From Clostridia bacterium (lineage in GTDB: Bacteria; Bacillota; Clostridia; Oscillospirales; CAG-272), in contig JAFTYE010000002.1 of the NCBI GenBank assembly GCA_017464805.1, positions 1 through 64,000 on the forward strand: a DNA stretch of 64,000 nucleotides, read 5' to 3'. The position numbers were made by a program, and so were the translations under genes. Under the pieces are notes generated by a model, which ran no database searches, was not told the DNA's origin, and saw nothing but the letters and a program-made list of their open reading frames with translations. Below are positions 33,999 through 42,074 of the stretch, piece by piece. Every line of letters begins with the position of its first letter. Position 1 is the stretch's first letter.

Positions 33999-34115
33999 GT
34001 GAAGTACACCGAACCAAAAATCGAGCTTCTTGCCTCTGTGCAGGATGAGATCATGCTCTCCCCGGAAGCACTGAACGTCATCGACCTGTGGGATATGCTG
34101 GTCTACGAAGGATAA
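33999..34115 (+). CDS. Small 38-residue peptide
   Basis: GTG start 6 nt after AAGGAGG, at the end of the broken LamG gene. The peptide begins MKYTEPKIELLASVQDEIML and ends WDMLVYEG. The opening resembles short Clostridial peptides of the form MKYxxPxxExVxLxxxDVI that I have seen but whose function is unknown to me. No cysteines, no signal peptide. It is followed directly by a terminator, so it is a real end of a transcription unit. Could be a peptide precursor or the surviving last cistron of a deleted locus. Confidence 0.5.
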   Translation: MKYTEPKIELLASVQDEIMLSPEALNVIDLWDMLVYEG

Positions 34116-34125
34116 CAACAAAACG

Positions 34126-34156
34126 ATCCCCCTCGCCGGCGGCGAGGGGGATTTTC
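34126..34156 (+). terminator. Terminator after the small peptide gene
   Basis: ATCCCCCTCGCC/GGCGAGGGGGAT with loop GGC and a TTTT tail. Confidence 0.88.
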
Positions 34157-34168
34157 CATCATTTACAT

Positions 34169-34198
34169 TTGACATGGGGCAGGTCGGTCTGCTACAAT
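34169..34198 (+). promoter_or_regulatory. Promoter of the 75-residue protein gene
   Basis: TTGACA-N18-TACAAT, 28 nt before the ATG. Confidence 0.8.
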
Positions 34199-34226
34199 AT
34201 TATCAGAAACCCGAAAGGAGAAACCC

Positions 34227-34454
34227 ATGCAAAAAACGATTTGTAAAAGATTATACGATACCGCGCAGGCGGAGCTTCAAAAGAAGGTGACCTGCGGCGC
34301 GTACGGCGATCCCGCAGGCTACGAGGAAAGCCTCTTTCGTACCGAGGACGGTTATTTCTTTTTGTACGTAAACGGCGGCGAAGCATCCCCCTACAAGGGA
34401 GAGGACATCCGCCGCATGTCCGAAAAGCGCGCGAGCGAGTGGCTTGCACAATAA
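34227..34454 (+). CDS. Conserved small protein of unknown function
   Basis: 75 residues: MQKTICKRLYDTAQAELQ, then GYEESLFRTEDGYFFLYVNGGEASPY and a C-terminal RMSEKRASEWLA helix. The pattern 'KxINGRLYDTxTA...EELYRTxxGEFFLxGxGGxxSxY...EExAxxW' is a widespread small Firmicute family I recognise without a function. AAAGGAG precedes the ATG; own promoter and terminator. Confidence 0.65.
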   Translation: MQKTICKRLYDTAQAELQKKVTCGAYGDPAGYEESLFRTEDGYFFLYVNGGEASPYKGEDIRRMSEKRASEWLAQ

Positions 34455-34498
34455 TAAACAGGACCCTCTGCTATGCAGGGGGTCCTGTTTATTATTGT
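34448..34498. terminator. Very long bidirectional terminator
   Basis: A stem of about 18 bp plus an imperfect top (ACAATAATAAACAGGACC with GGTCCTGTTTATTATTGT) spans the stop codons of both convergent genes. Confidence 0.92.
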
Positions 34499-35220
34499 GG
34501 CCACAGATCCACGATCGCCAATTCCCGCGGATTGTTGATGCGCGGAATCCCGGGCGAGCCGATGGCAAGGCCTCGTGAGACCAACAGGCGGCTGTCATAC
34601 ATCCCCGCTGTATAACGAGGAAACAGCCCCTGCCCCGGGGCAAACACCCCACGCCCGAAAAACTCCCATTGCCCGCCGTGGGCATGCCCCGACACGGTCA
34701 GGGGAATATCCTTTTCGTGGATATAACGCGTGTAGTATTCGGGGTGATGGCAAAGCAGGACCTTGCCCCCCTCTAACTTGGCAAACTCCGCAAGGAAGTG
34801 GCGGTCGGGGGGCGGCGTGGGATGTGTGCGTCGCTGCTTCATACCCGGCGCAAAGCCGGAGGAAAGACCGCCGAGCGTCAGCTCGCCGCATGATGCGAGG
34901 GCATTGTCGAGCAACACCGCACCCGTCTGCCCCACGCGCGCGGCCAAATCGGGTAGGTTGCACCGTACCTCATGGTTGCCGATCGAGGCGTATGTCGGAT
35001 AGCGTGCGGCCAGCTGTGTAAGAAGTGCAAAGCCCTGCTCTACCTCGCCGACCTTGTGCAAAAAATCGCCCGGCAAAAGGACGATATCCGGCTCCTCTCC
35101 AAGGGTAGCCTCGTACACGGCGTGTGCATCCCCGTTGTGAAAGTCCGCAATGATCGCCAAGCGCAGGGGCTTTGTAATTCCCTTCATCGGTATGACATAA
35201 GAAGTAATGGCAAAATTCAT
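34492..35220 (-). CDS. Calcineurin-like metallophosphoesterase (YkuE-type)
   Basis: 242 residues. Metal-site motifs in order: IADFHNGD, LLPGDFLH, GNHE, CHHPEYY and SGHAHGGQW. The domain order matches YkuE-like phosphoesterases, but there is no N-terminal signal or membrane helix, so it is cytoplasmic or peripheral. The C-terminal SRGLAIGSPGIPRINNPRELAIVDL is typical of the family. It follows radC by 15 nt on the same strand, so DUF2752-radC-phosphoesterase is probably one operon. Substrate unknown. Confidence 0.9.
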   Translation of the reverse strand: MNFAITSYVIPMKGITKPLRLAIIADFHNGDAHAVYEATLGEEPDIVLLPGDFLHKVGEVEQGFALLTQLAARYPTYASIGNHEVRCNLPDLAARVGQTGAVLLDNALASCGELTLGGLSSGFAPGMKQRRTHPTPPPDRHFLAEFAKLEGGKVLLCHHPEYYTRYIHEKDIPLTVSGHAHGGQWEFFGRGVFAPGQGLFPRYTAGMYDSRLLVSRGLAIGSPGIPRINNPRELAIVDLWPQ

Positions 35221-35235
35221 AAATCTCCCTCCTCG

Positions 35236-36015
35236 TCATTTCAAAAACCCCGTGGCGGAATAAAAGGTCGCGCCGACAGCGTTATTCTCTTCCTTTTTCT
35301 CCTCCTTGAAGGAGCGCATCTGCCCAAGCAGACCGCGATAGGTGTGATTGGCCACCAGAATGTGCTCGATCAATGGCACGCCGACGGCCGAAAATGCCTC
35401 CCGAAGAGCGCGTGTGGCACTGATATCCTCCTGCGAGGGAATCGCGATACCTGTCGGATGATTGTGTGCCAAAACGACCATGGACGCCTGCGCGGCAAGA
35501 GCCATTTCGATCATGCGGCGGGGCGTCACACCCACGGAGTTGATTGTTCCCGTACCCACGCGCTGACAGTCGATCATGCCGAAGGAATTGTCCAGCATCA
35601 GAAGTAGCACCGCTTCCTCACCTATCCCTGCAAACTGCGAGAGGAAGAACTCGCCCACGTCCTCAAAAGCCTCATAGCTCTTGGGCTTTTGCTTTTCTTC
35701 TTCACGGCGGACGTAGGCGGCAAGCGGCATGCAGAGGCGAAGGAGCGTGGCCACGTGATCGCCCACGCCGTCCACCGTGCACAGCTCGTCGTAGGATGCG
35801 GACAGCACGCCCCTGACCGAGCCGAAGCGGTCGATCAGCTTGTGGGCGAGGACGTTGGTATCCTTTTGCGGAACGGCGAAGAACAACAGCAGCTCCAAGA
35901 TCTCATGCGGCGCAAAGGTCGAAAGTCCCGCTTGCAGAAAGCGTTCCTTCACGCGGCGGCGATGCTCCTTGTGAAAATTTGTTGTGACCTCTTTCACCCT
36001 GCGAATATCCCCCAT
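35236..36015 (-). CDS. radC: RadC-like JAB-domain protein
   Basis: 259 residues: N-terminal helix-hairpin-helix region (LIDRFGSVRGVLSASYDELCTVDGVGDHVATLL) and the C-terminal MPN/JAB domain with AHNHPTGIAIPSQED (HxHP-Tx7-D), including the upstream active-site Glu in the long strand-helix region. Named for DNA repair, though a repair role is doubtful and the biochemical role is unsettled. The start at 36015 lies inside the end of the DUF2752 gene; a GTG at 35997 is an alternative. Confidence 0.9.
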   Translation of the reverse strand: MGDIRRVKEVTTNFHKEHRRRVKERFLQAGLSTFAPHEILELLLFFAVPQKDTNVLAHKLIDRFGSVRGVLSASYDELCTVDGVGDHVATLLRLCMPLAAYVRREEEKQKPKSYEAFEDVGEFFLSQFAGIGEEAVLLLMLDNSFGMIDCQRVGTGTINSVGVTPRRMIEMALAAQASMVVLAHNHPTGIAIPSQEDISATRALREAFSAVGVPLIEHILVANHTYRGLLGQMRSFKEEKKEENNAVGATFYSATGFLK

Positions 36016-36428
36016 TCCTGTCCAAAATCACCGAGAAAATCTATACCAAAAAGAATCAGAAGCAAATTGCGAAGTACAAAAAAGCAAAGCAGGCCGACGG
36101 CAAATGAAACGGCCGGCCATGCCCGCACCCTGCCCCGTCCGCGCGCGGCACGAAAAAGCGCGACCTCGTAGTACCCGATCACCCCTATCCCGAGGAGAGC
36201 AAAGGGATGCGCGGCAAGCGAGGCGAGGATGTCGAAGGAAAGCAGGGCCCTTACCGCGCGGGTAAAGCCGCAACCCGGGCAATAAAGGTGCGAGGCGGCC
36301 GAGAAGGAACAGCGAAAGGGAAAGTCGAGCCCGTACAAAAGGACCATGTAGACCGCCACCGCCACCGCCGCGGCAAACAGGCACCCATTAAAGAAAAGAA
36401 GGTGCCGCACTCTGCCCTTGTCCCACAT
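35994..36428 (-). CDS. DUF2752 membrane protein
   Basis: 144 residues with three hydrophobic segments; between the first and second is the diagnostic CPGCGFTRAVRALLSFDILASLAAHPFA. Function unknown. The start MWDKGRVRHLLFF is set by GGGGG; a much longer upstream frame has no such site and crosses the promoter region. It overlaps radC by 22 nt. Confidence 0.9.
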   Translation of the reverse strand: MWDKGRVRHLLFFNGCLFAAAVAVAVYMVLLYGLDFPFRCSFSAASHLYCPGCGFTRAVRALLSFDILASLAAHPFALLGIGVIGYYEVALFRAARGRGRVRAWPAVSFAVGLLCFFVLRNLLLILFGIDFLGDFGQEWGIFAG

Positions 36429-36522
36429 ACGCGCGCCCCCTTTGATTTTGCTCTCTTCACCTATTATTATAGCATATCCACTCACAAATTGCACGGAAAT
36501 TCCGTCTTTTGCGGGGAAATTC

Positions 36523-36551
36523 TTGATTTTTTCATATTGACGTGCTATAAT
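36523..36551 (+). promoter_or_regulatory. Promoter of the DUF4190-lipoprotein operon
   Basis: TTGATT-N17-TATAAT, 31 nt before the ATG. Confidence 0.85.
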
Positions 36552-36582
36552 GAAAATGAAATTGAACCGGGAGGTTGCGATT

Positions 36583-36993
36583 ATGAACAATGAGTCCTTT
36601 GAACCCAACTACTCCGTGATAAACGACGAGTTTGTCGCCGAGCAAAAACGAAAGAACGGCTTTTCGATTGCCGCGCTGGTTCTTGGTATCATCAGCATCG
36701 TTTGCTGTTGCATCGACTACCTTGGTCTTGTGTGCGCGATCCTGGCCATCGTGTTTGCCGTGCTTGACAAAAAGAGAAATGCCGCGATGAACGGCATGGC
36801 CCTGGCGGGCTTGATCTGCGGTATTATCGGTGCGGTGATCTGCGCGTATTCCATCATTTCGGGCATTATCAATCCCCCTGCCGAGCTGGATGAGTCCTTC
36901 TGGGAGGAATACTTCGCCATGCTGGAGGAACTGATGAACAGCGTTGAGGACGGCGGTGAAACCATTTTCCGTGCACTGCCCTTTCTGCGCTAA
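36583..36993 (+). CDS. DUF4190-type small membrane protein
   Basis: 136 residues. After a 28-residue polar start come two helices of the DUF4190 type (NGFSIAALVLGIISIVCCCIDYLGLVCAILAIVFAVL and MNGMALAGLICGIIGAVICAYSII) joined by the DKKRNAA loop. The acidic C-terminal tail is predicted to face outward or lie on the membrane. GGGAGG sets the ATG. Translationally coupled to the next lipoprotein gene, whose ATG follows the stop codon directly. Function unknown. Confidence 0.82.
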   Translation: MNNESFEPNYSVINDEFVAEQKRKNGFSIAALVLGIISIVCCCIDYLGLVCAILAIVFAVLDKKRNAAMNGMALAGLICGIIGAVICAYSIISGIINPPAELDESFWEEYFAMLEELMNSVEDGGETIFRALPFLR

Positions 36994-37716
36994 ATGAAGA
37001 ATCCATTCCTTTCGCGCTTTCTTTCTTGCTTGCTCTCTGTTACGATGTTGCTTTGCCTGGCGGCCTGTGACGGCGGCGGGACACCCGAGCCGCCCCCCGC
37101 AGATGAGGAGCCGCCCGAAAGTGCCGCGTCCATGTACCTTTCTCTTCGGGAAAAGGTGAATGCGGTGGGCGGACGACTCTGTGTGCGCGCCTCCTCATAT
37201 TTACAGATCGACAACGCCGCGTTGCGTGTAGAACTGTATGCGGCCACCGACGGGGAGGGTGTCTACCAAAGCACGGATTTTTCCACCGACGGCAAATGGA
37301 TGCTGACCTCTCACGCCTACACAAACGGCATTTTGCGCGTAAACGACACCGCTACCCCCATAACGGCGGCGGAGTATCGTGCGCTCTACGGCTTTCCGTC
37401 CATTCCCGAACTGGATGCCGCGAATCTTTTGTCCCTTTCCGTACATAAGGAGCTTGACGGATACTGCTTCACCGTATCCGAGGCGGCCACCTCCAACACG
37501 AGCTTTTTGCAGGGCATGATGGGCCGCGATCTGTACGTTCTGTATGTGCAGGCAAAGGCCGAGACCGTATTCTACACCTTCCATTTTGATAAGGAGGGCA
37601 ATCTCGATCATTTGGACGTCCGCCTTGAAATGCTGGTAGAGGGGAACCTCGTTTCCCTGACCTCAACCGTTCGGTACGCCGATTTCGGAACAGCATATCC
37701 CATTCCGCCTGCGTAA
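36994..37716 (+). CDS. Lipoprotein of unknown function
   Basis: 240 residues. Signal peptide with lipobox CLAAC (Cys25), then a Gly/Pro/Glu-rich spacer and a domain rich in beta strands. The strand pattern and DG-rich turns (VYQSTDFSTDGKWMLTSHAY, KEGNLDHLDVRLEML) resemble LolA/LppX-like or YhcN-like beta sheets, but I cannot assign a family. Starts directly at the stop codon of the DUF4190 gene. Confidence 0.8.
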   Translation: MKNPFLSRFLSCLLSVTMLLCLAACDGGGTPEPPPADEEPPESAASMYLSLREKVNAVGGRLCVRASSYLQIDNAALRVELYAATDGEGVYQSTDFSTDGKWMLTSHAYTNGILRVNDTATPITAAEYRALYGFPSIPELDAANLLSLSVHKELDGYCFTVSEAATSNTSFLQGMMGRDLYVLYVQAKAETVFYTFHFDKEGNLDHLDVRLEMLVEGNLVSLTSTVRYADFGTAYPIPPA

Positions 37717-37748
37717 AAAGGAGAGCCTCTGCTCTCCTTTTTGTTTTT
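37717..37748 (+). terminator. Terminator after the lipoprotein gene
   Basis: AAAGGAGAGC/GCTCTCCTTT with loop CTCT, then TTGTTTTT. Confidence 0.9.
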
Positions 37749-37817
37749 CCTTTCTGTATAAAACGCGGCGCGGCGGTTTACACTATGGCTGTAAATTCTT
37801 GAAAGGAACAACAAGCT

Positions 37818-38489
37818 ATGGAAAAACCGTTTAACTCCCTGAAAGCCAACCGTATCCTGTACGTTTCGGTTGTGGCGGCACTTTGCGTGGTGGCGATCGT
37901 GATCGGCATCGTGGCCGCCGCGAGCCGTCCGTCGGAAACCGAGCCGCCTGCCGGCACGGACAACACCCCCGGTACCGAAAATCAAAATCCCTCTCCCGAT
38001 CAGCCCACCGGAGGCGAGGGCGAGGAGATCGAATTTCTTTGTCCCCTTTCGGGCACCGTGAGCAAGAGACATGATACCGAGTCGCTTGTCTTTTCCTCCA
38101 CGATGGGCGACTGGCGCGTCCACACGGGCGTGGATATCACCACCTCGCTGGGGGCTGTGGTGTCCTGCGTGGCAGATGGCACGGTGAAGGAGGTCTTTGA
38201 CGATGCCATGATGGGCAAATGTGTGTCCGTTTCCCATGCGGACGGCGTGGTCAGTATCTACCGCAATCTGGACGAGGTGCTGGCGGACGGCATTGCCGCA
38301 GGCGCAAGCATTTCCGAAGGAGATGCCATCGGTACAGTGGGCGAGAGTGCCCTGTGCGAGCTGGCGGATGAGCCCCACCTGCATTTTGAAATGACGGTGA
38401 ACGGCGCACCTGTCGATCCCCTGACCCTGTTATCCGAAGAAAGCCGCGCTGCCTGCCTGACCGAAGAGGACAAGGTCTACGAGAACTGA
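37818..38489 (+). CDS. M23/LytM-domain membrane protein (SpoIIQ-like)
   Basis: 223 residues: cytoplasmic N-terminus, one transmembrane helix (LYVSVVAALCVVAIVIGIVAAA, about 14-35), a Pro/Thr/Gly-rich linker (36-70) and a LytM/M23 domain. Metal ligands are present: His102 and Asp106 (HTGVD), His187/His189 (HLHF). SIYRNLDEVLADGIAAGASISEGDAIGTVG matches the SpoIIQ-type arrangement. Either a murein endopeptidase or the forespore SpoIIQ protein of the SpoIIIAH-SpoIIQ channel; unlike the Bacillus protein, the zinc ligands are intact, as in clostridial SpoIIQ. AAGGAAC precedes the ATG. Confidence 0.82.
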   Translation: MEKPFNSLKANRILYVSVVAALCVVAIVIGIVAAASRPSETEPPAGTDNTPGTENQNPSPDQPTGGEGEEIEFLCPLSGTVSKRHDTESLVFSSTMGDWRVHTGVDITTSLGAVVSCVADGTVKEVFDDAMMGKCVSVSHADGVVSIYRNLDEVLADGIAAGASISEGDAIGTVGESALCELADEPHLHFEMTVNGAPVDPLTLLSEESRAACLTEEDKVYEN

Positions 38490-38490
38490 A

Positions 38491-38532
38491 CAAAAAAACA
38501 GAGGTATGCATGCATACCTCTGTTCTCTTTTG
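38491..38532. terminator. Bidirectional terminator, perfect 26-bp palindrome
   Basis: A perfect palindrome at 38498-38523 beginning ACAGAGGTATGCA, preceded by a run of seven A (T run for the minus-strand gene) and followed by TTCTCTTTT. Confidence 0.9.
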
Positions 38533-38534
38533 CT

Positions 38535-40091
38535 TTATCCGAGCATATTGACGTATTGATTAATGAGATTGGCAAGCGATCCCTCGACGGTCACGCCTCC
38601 GGACAGGATGTCCTTACCTCTTGCCCAATAGTCACTGGGGGACAGACCCGGCTCCTCCATTACGAGGTAACGGAAGAAGGCGTGCAGGTGACCGTCGGTG
38701 CCTGTCTGATAAACCCACAGATCGGCATGATGGTAGGTCACGAAGTCGTACACACGACCGCCAAGGATCTTGTCGATCATGCCCTCGTCCTGCAGATTAC
38801 GGGTCGAGTTGGTCTTCAGCATGGTATCGTAGAACTGCTGCTTCACCACCTGGTTGGTTCTGGCGGAAAGTGCCTCCATGGTGACACCGATGATCTCGTA
38901 ACGAGCGGGGTCAATCATGAGCGGGATGGAGAATACCGAGCAGTGGTCATCCGAGCCGGTGAGATATTCCTTCTGTGCCTTGTTCAGCTTCGGATAGGGC
39001 AGAACGCCGTAGTCATCCTCCATGCCGTGCATGGTGGCGGTACGCAGAGCCGCCAGCTTCATGGTCGCGAAGTAGGCGTGACGCTCGGCAAAGAACTTCA
39101 GATCACTATCAGTATCCAGCTTGGCAATGGCACCCGTACTCAAGCAGAGACTTACCACGTCCTCGGCGGCGGTGACCAGCGTCTGATTCATGTTCCACAG
39201 GGTGGGCATATTTTCACCGTCGTTGACTACGCACTGGAAGCCAAGCGAGTTGATGAAAGCGTCAATGCCCGTGGTTTTCTGATACATAAAGCCGTAGGTA
39301 TCAGTGTTGTCTCTGGTTCCAAAGTTGCCATATTGATTGTCCTCGTATTTGTCCTTGACGATGTTGTAGAACAGATCAAGCGTCCAATCACCCTTATCCA
39401 CGATATCGTACATATCGGTGTAGCCGAGGCCCTCCGCAATTCTCTCGGTCGTGACCATATTGTAGTTGTACACGATCGAATAAGCCGACTCCATCGAGGA
39501 GATGCTCATGTCGGAGATGGCAATGTACTGATGCCCCATGACCGTGCTGGCATCATTGATGCCGGCGGGCCACCAGTCTTCCTTATTCACAAGGCTCTCG
39601 CCCGTGTACGGAAGGAGGTAGCTGCCGTCCTCGTTCTGCATACGCCAGTCCAGGTAGTTCATACCCTTTACCAGCTTGCCGGACTGGAAGGCCCACATGA
39701 AGATCACGTCGAACTTGAAGCTGTTCTTCTGTAAGGCCAGCGTCACGTCATCGTAGTGGGTGTTGTGGTCAAGCTCTCCCTGGCAAAGCGATTGCAGGGG
39801 CTTGACCTTGAAGTTGAAGCGCGTTTCGGTGTAGAGATTACGCTTATAGATCTCAGGGTCGATACCCTCCTGGCTGGTCGAGTCCGCGTAGATCTCGTAA
39901 ACGTAGTCATTACGGATCGAAATGGACAGACTGTCACCGCCGAAGTTGTATTCCTTATCGATGTTGTCGATGGGTTCGATCTCTTCGTCACCTCCGCCGG
40001 GGCCGCCGGGGCCGCCGGGGCCGTCGCTCGGGCAGGCACACAGAACAAACACCATGCACAGAAGCAAGAGCAATGCAAGAATTTTTTTCAT
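38535..40091 (-). CDS. Extracellular solute-binding lipoprotein, paralogue 1
   Basis: 518 residues. Lipobox VLCAC (Cys20) followed by a Gly/Pro linker. The mature part is a type 1 ABC substrate-binding fold of the sugar-binding kind seen in many gut Clostridia; shared landmarks with the two neighbours are DYVYEIYADSTSQEGIDPEI, LALQKNSFKFDVIFMWAFQSGKLVKGMNYLDW, MGHQYIAISDMSISSMESAYS, MHGMEDDYGVLPYPKL and the C-terminal NLINQYVNMLG. No permease genes are adjacent, so the ABC partners must be encoded elsewhere. An ATG 16 codons upstream is rejected because AAGGAG sits before MKKILALL. Confidence 0.88.
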   Translation of the reverse strand: MKKILALLLLLCMVFVLCACPSDGPGGPGGPGGGDEEIEPIDNIDKEYNFGGDSLSISIRNDYVYEIYADSTSQEGIDPEIYKRNLYTETRFNFKVKPLQSLCQGELDHNTHYDDVTLALQKNSFKFDVIFMWAFQSGKLVKGMNYLDWRMQNEDGSYLLPYTGESLVNKEDWWPAGINDASTVMGHQYIAISDMSISSMESAYSIVYNYNMVTTERIAEGLGYTDMYDIVDKGDWTLDLFYNIVKDKYEDNQYGNFGTRDNTDTYGFMYQKTTGIDAFINSLGFQCVVNDGENMPTLWNMNQTLVTAAEDVVSLCLSTGAIAKLDTDSDLKFFAERHAYFATMKLAALRTATMHGMEDDYGVLPYPKLNKAQKEYLTGSDDHCSVFSIPLMIDPARYEIIGVTMEALSARTNQVVKQQFYDTMLKTNSTRNLQDEGMIDKILGGRVYDFVTYHHADLWVYQTGTDGHLHAFFRYLVMEEPGLSPSDYWARGKDILSGGVTVEGSLANLINQYVNMLG

Positions 40092-40145
40092 ACCTTTCTC
40101 CTTTTTTGATGGGTGTATGGCGAATTTCGCCTCTCTCACAGGTAC

Positions 40146-40174
40146 ATTTTAACATAACTCTCGTTTGACGTAAA
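40146..40174 (-). promoter_or_regulatory. Promoter of paralogue 1
   Basis: Minus strand TTTACG-N17-TAAAAT. Its leader contains GGCGAA-t-TTCGCC (40119-40131), a 13-bp palindrome that could be an operator. Confidence 0.75.
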
Positions 40175-40274
40175 GGGGTTAAAAAAAGAAAGCGACAATA
40201 GTTTACAAATTTGCGTGCCACAAGACAAAAAAATGAAGAAAGCGTAAAAAAGGTGCACGGCACCTCGCGCCATT

Positions 40275-40315
40275 AGTGGTTGGGAGAGTCTTGCTCCTCC
40301 CGCGCGGGGCTTGTA
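40275..40315. repeat. G/C-rich intergenic palindrome-like repeat
   Basis: GGGAGAGTCTTGCTCCTCCC and nearby GCG runs resemble, in reverse orientation, the segment GGGAGGAGCAAGCCCCTCCC near 17508-17527. Probably a dispersed short repeat in the genome. Confidence 0.5.
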
Positions 40316-40322
40316 CAACGAA

Positions 40323-40348
40323 AAAAGAGGCGCATTCGCGCCTCTTTT
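40323..40348 (-). terminator. Terminator of paralogue 2
   Basis: AAAAGAGGCGC/GCGCCTCTTTT with loop ATTC. Nearly identical to the terminator of paralogue 3, so the duplication included the terminator. Confidence 0.9.
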
Positions 40349-40360
40349 CGGTTTTTGGAA

Positions 40361-41917
40361 TTAGCCCAGCATGTTGACATACTGATAGATGAGGTTGGCA
40401 AGCGAGCCTTCCACGGTATCACCGCTCGAAAGCAGATCCTTTCCTCTGTCCCAATAGTCGTTGACCGAGGTGTCGGGATTGAGTGCCAGATAGCGGAAGA
40501 AGGCGTGCAGATGACCGTTAGAGCCCACGGAACGATCGACAAACAGATCGCCGTGGTGGTAGGTCATGAAGTCATAGGCTCGGGTGCGGATGATCAGGTC
40601 GATCATCTCCTCATCCTGCAGATTGCGAGTGGAGTTGGTTTTCAGCATGGTGTCATAGAAGTCCGTCTTGACCATCTGATTGGTGCGGGCGGCAAGCGCG
40701 TCCATCGTGACACCAATGATCTCATAGCGGGATGGGTCGATCATCAGGGGAATGGACAGCACGCTACAATGGTCATCCGAGCCGGTGATGTACTCCTTTT
40801 GATCGGTGGAAAGCTTCGGGTAGGGCAGGATGCCGTAATCGTCCTCCATGCCGTGCATGGTGGCGGTACGCAGAGCCGCCAGCTTCATGGTGGCGAAGTA
40901 GGCGTGCCGCTCGGCAAAGAATTTATAGTCCTGCTCGGTTCCCGGGTTGCCGACGGCACCCAAGCTATTGCACAGATCCACCACGTCCTCCGCCGCGCTG
41001 ACCAGCGTTTGCGTCATGGTCCAAAGCTGGGGCATGCTCTCACCGTCATTGACCACGCACTGGAAGCCGAGGGCGTTGATAAAGGAGTCAATGCCTGTTG
41101 CATCCTGGTACATAAAGCCGTAGGTGTCGGCCAGGTCACGGGTACCATACACACCGTTATACAGGCTGTCCTCATAGCGGTCCTTGGTGATCCCATACAG
41201 CACATCCAGCGTCCAGTTGCCCGATGTGACGATCTCGTACATGTTGTTATAGCCAAGTCCCTCGGCAATACGCTCGCGGAGAACCATATTCTGATTGAAG
41301 ACGATGGAATAGGCTGCCTCCATCGAGGAGATGCTCATATCCGATACGGCAATGTACTGATGCCCCATAACCGTGCTGGCGCGGTTGACGGCTGCAGGCC
41401 ACCACGCCTCCTCGTTGACAAGGCTTGCGCCCGCATAGGGAATGACGTAGCTGCCGTCCTCGTTTTGAAGCCGCCAATCCAGGTAATTCATACCCTTGAT
41501 GAGTTTACCGGACTGGTAGGCCCACATGAAGATCACGTCAAAATTGAAGCTGTTTTTCTGCAACGCGAGCCTGACGTCGTTTAAGTGCGTTTCACCGTCC
41601 AGCTCACCCTTGCACAAGGATTCCTTGGCGCGGAGCTTGAAATTGAAACGCCGCTCGGTGTACGCGTTGCGCTTGTAGATCTCGGGGTCAATACCCTCCT
41701 GGCTGGTCGAGTCCGCGTAGATCTCGTAAACGTAGTCGTTGCGAATGGACACATTCAGGGTGTCCCCTTGGAAATTGATGTCATTCGGGATCGAGTCGAT
41801 GGGATCCGGCTCGTTTTCCGGCAAGTCACCCGGGCCGCCGCCGGGGCCGTCCCCGGGACAGGCGCACAGAACAAACACCGTGCATAAAAGCAAAAGAATT
41901 GCAAGAACTTTCTTCAT
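40361..41917 (-). CDS. Extracellular solute-binding lipoprotein, paralogue 2
   Basis: 518 residues, lipobox VLCAC (Cys20). Very similar to paralogue 1 over the whole length (shared RNDYVYEIYADSTSQEGIDP, FDVIFMWAYQSGKLIKGMNYLDWRLQNEDGSYV, GHQYIAVSDMSISSMEAAYS, GSDDHCSVLSIPLMIDPSRYEIIGVTMDALAARTNQMV). It differs in the linker after the cysteine (PGDGPGGGPGDLPENEP) and in the middle segment. Monocistronic with its own promoter and terminator. Likely binds an oligosaccharide; the ligand differs or has changed among the copies. Confidence 0.88.
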   Translation of the reverse strand: MKKVLAILLLLCTVFVLCACPGDGPGGGPGDLPENEPDPIDSIPNDINFQGDTLNVSIRNDYVYEIYADSTSQEGIDPEIYKRNAYTERRFNFKLRAKESLCKGELDGETHLNDVRLALQKNSFNFDVIFMWAYQSGKLIKGMNYLDWRLQNEDGSYVIPYAGASLVNEEAWWPAAVNRASTVMGHQYIAVSDMSISSMEAAYSIVFNQNMVLRERIAEGLGYNNMYEIVTSGNWTLDVLYGITKDRYEDSLYNGVYGTRDLADTYGFMYQDATGIDSFINALGFQCVVNDGESMPQLWTMTQTLVSAAEDVVDLCNSLGAVGNPGTEQDYKFFAERHAYFATMKLAALRTATMHGMEDDYGILPYPKLSTDQKEYITGSDDHCSVLSIPLMIDPSRYEIIGVTMDALAARTNQMVKTDFYDTMLKTNSTRNLQDEEMIDLIIRTRAYDFMTYHHGDLFVDRSVGSNGHLHAFFRYLALNPDTSVNDYWDRGKDLLSSGDTVEGSLANLIYQYVNMLG

Positions 41918-41958
41918 TTTTGTTCTCCTCTCGGAAGGAAAAATCTATCTTTGTTATC

Positions 41959-41987
41959 AGTATATCACACAAAAGCAACATTTGTAA
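41959..41987 (-). promoter_or_regulatory. Promoter of paralogue 2
   Basis: Minus strand TTACAA-N17-TATACT, about 35 nt from the start codon. Confidence 0.72.
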
Positions 41988-42035
41988 ATACCCAAAAGAC
42001 AAAAACAAAGTATCCCGCAAAACACAACAAAATAC

Positions 42036-42063
42036 AAAAAGAGGCGCACATGCGCCTCTTTTT
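42036..42063 (-). terminator. Terminator of paralogue 3
   Basis: AAAAAGAGGCGC/GCGCCTCTTTTT with loop ACAT; a near copy of 40323-40348. Confidence 0.9.
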
Positions 42064-42074
42064 GGTTTTTGGAA

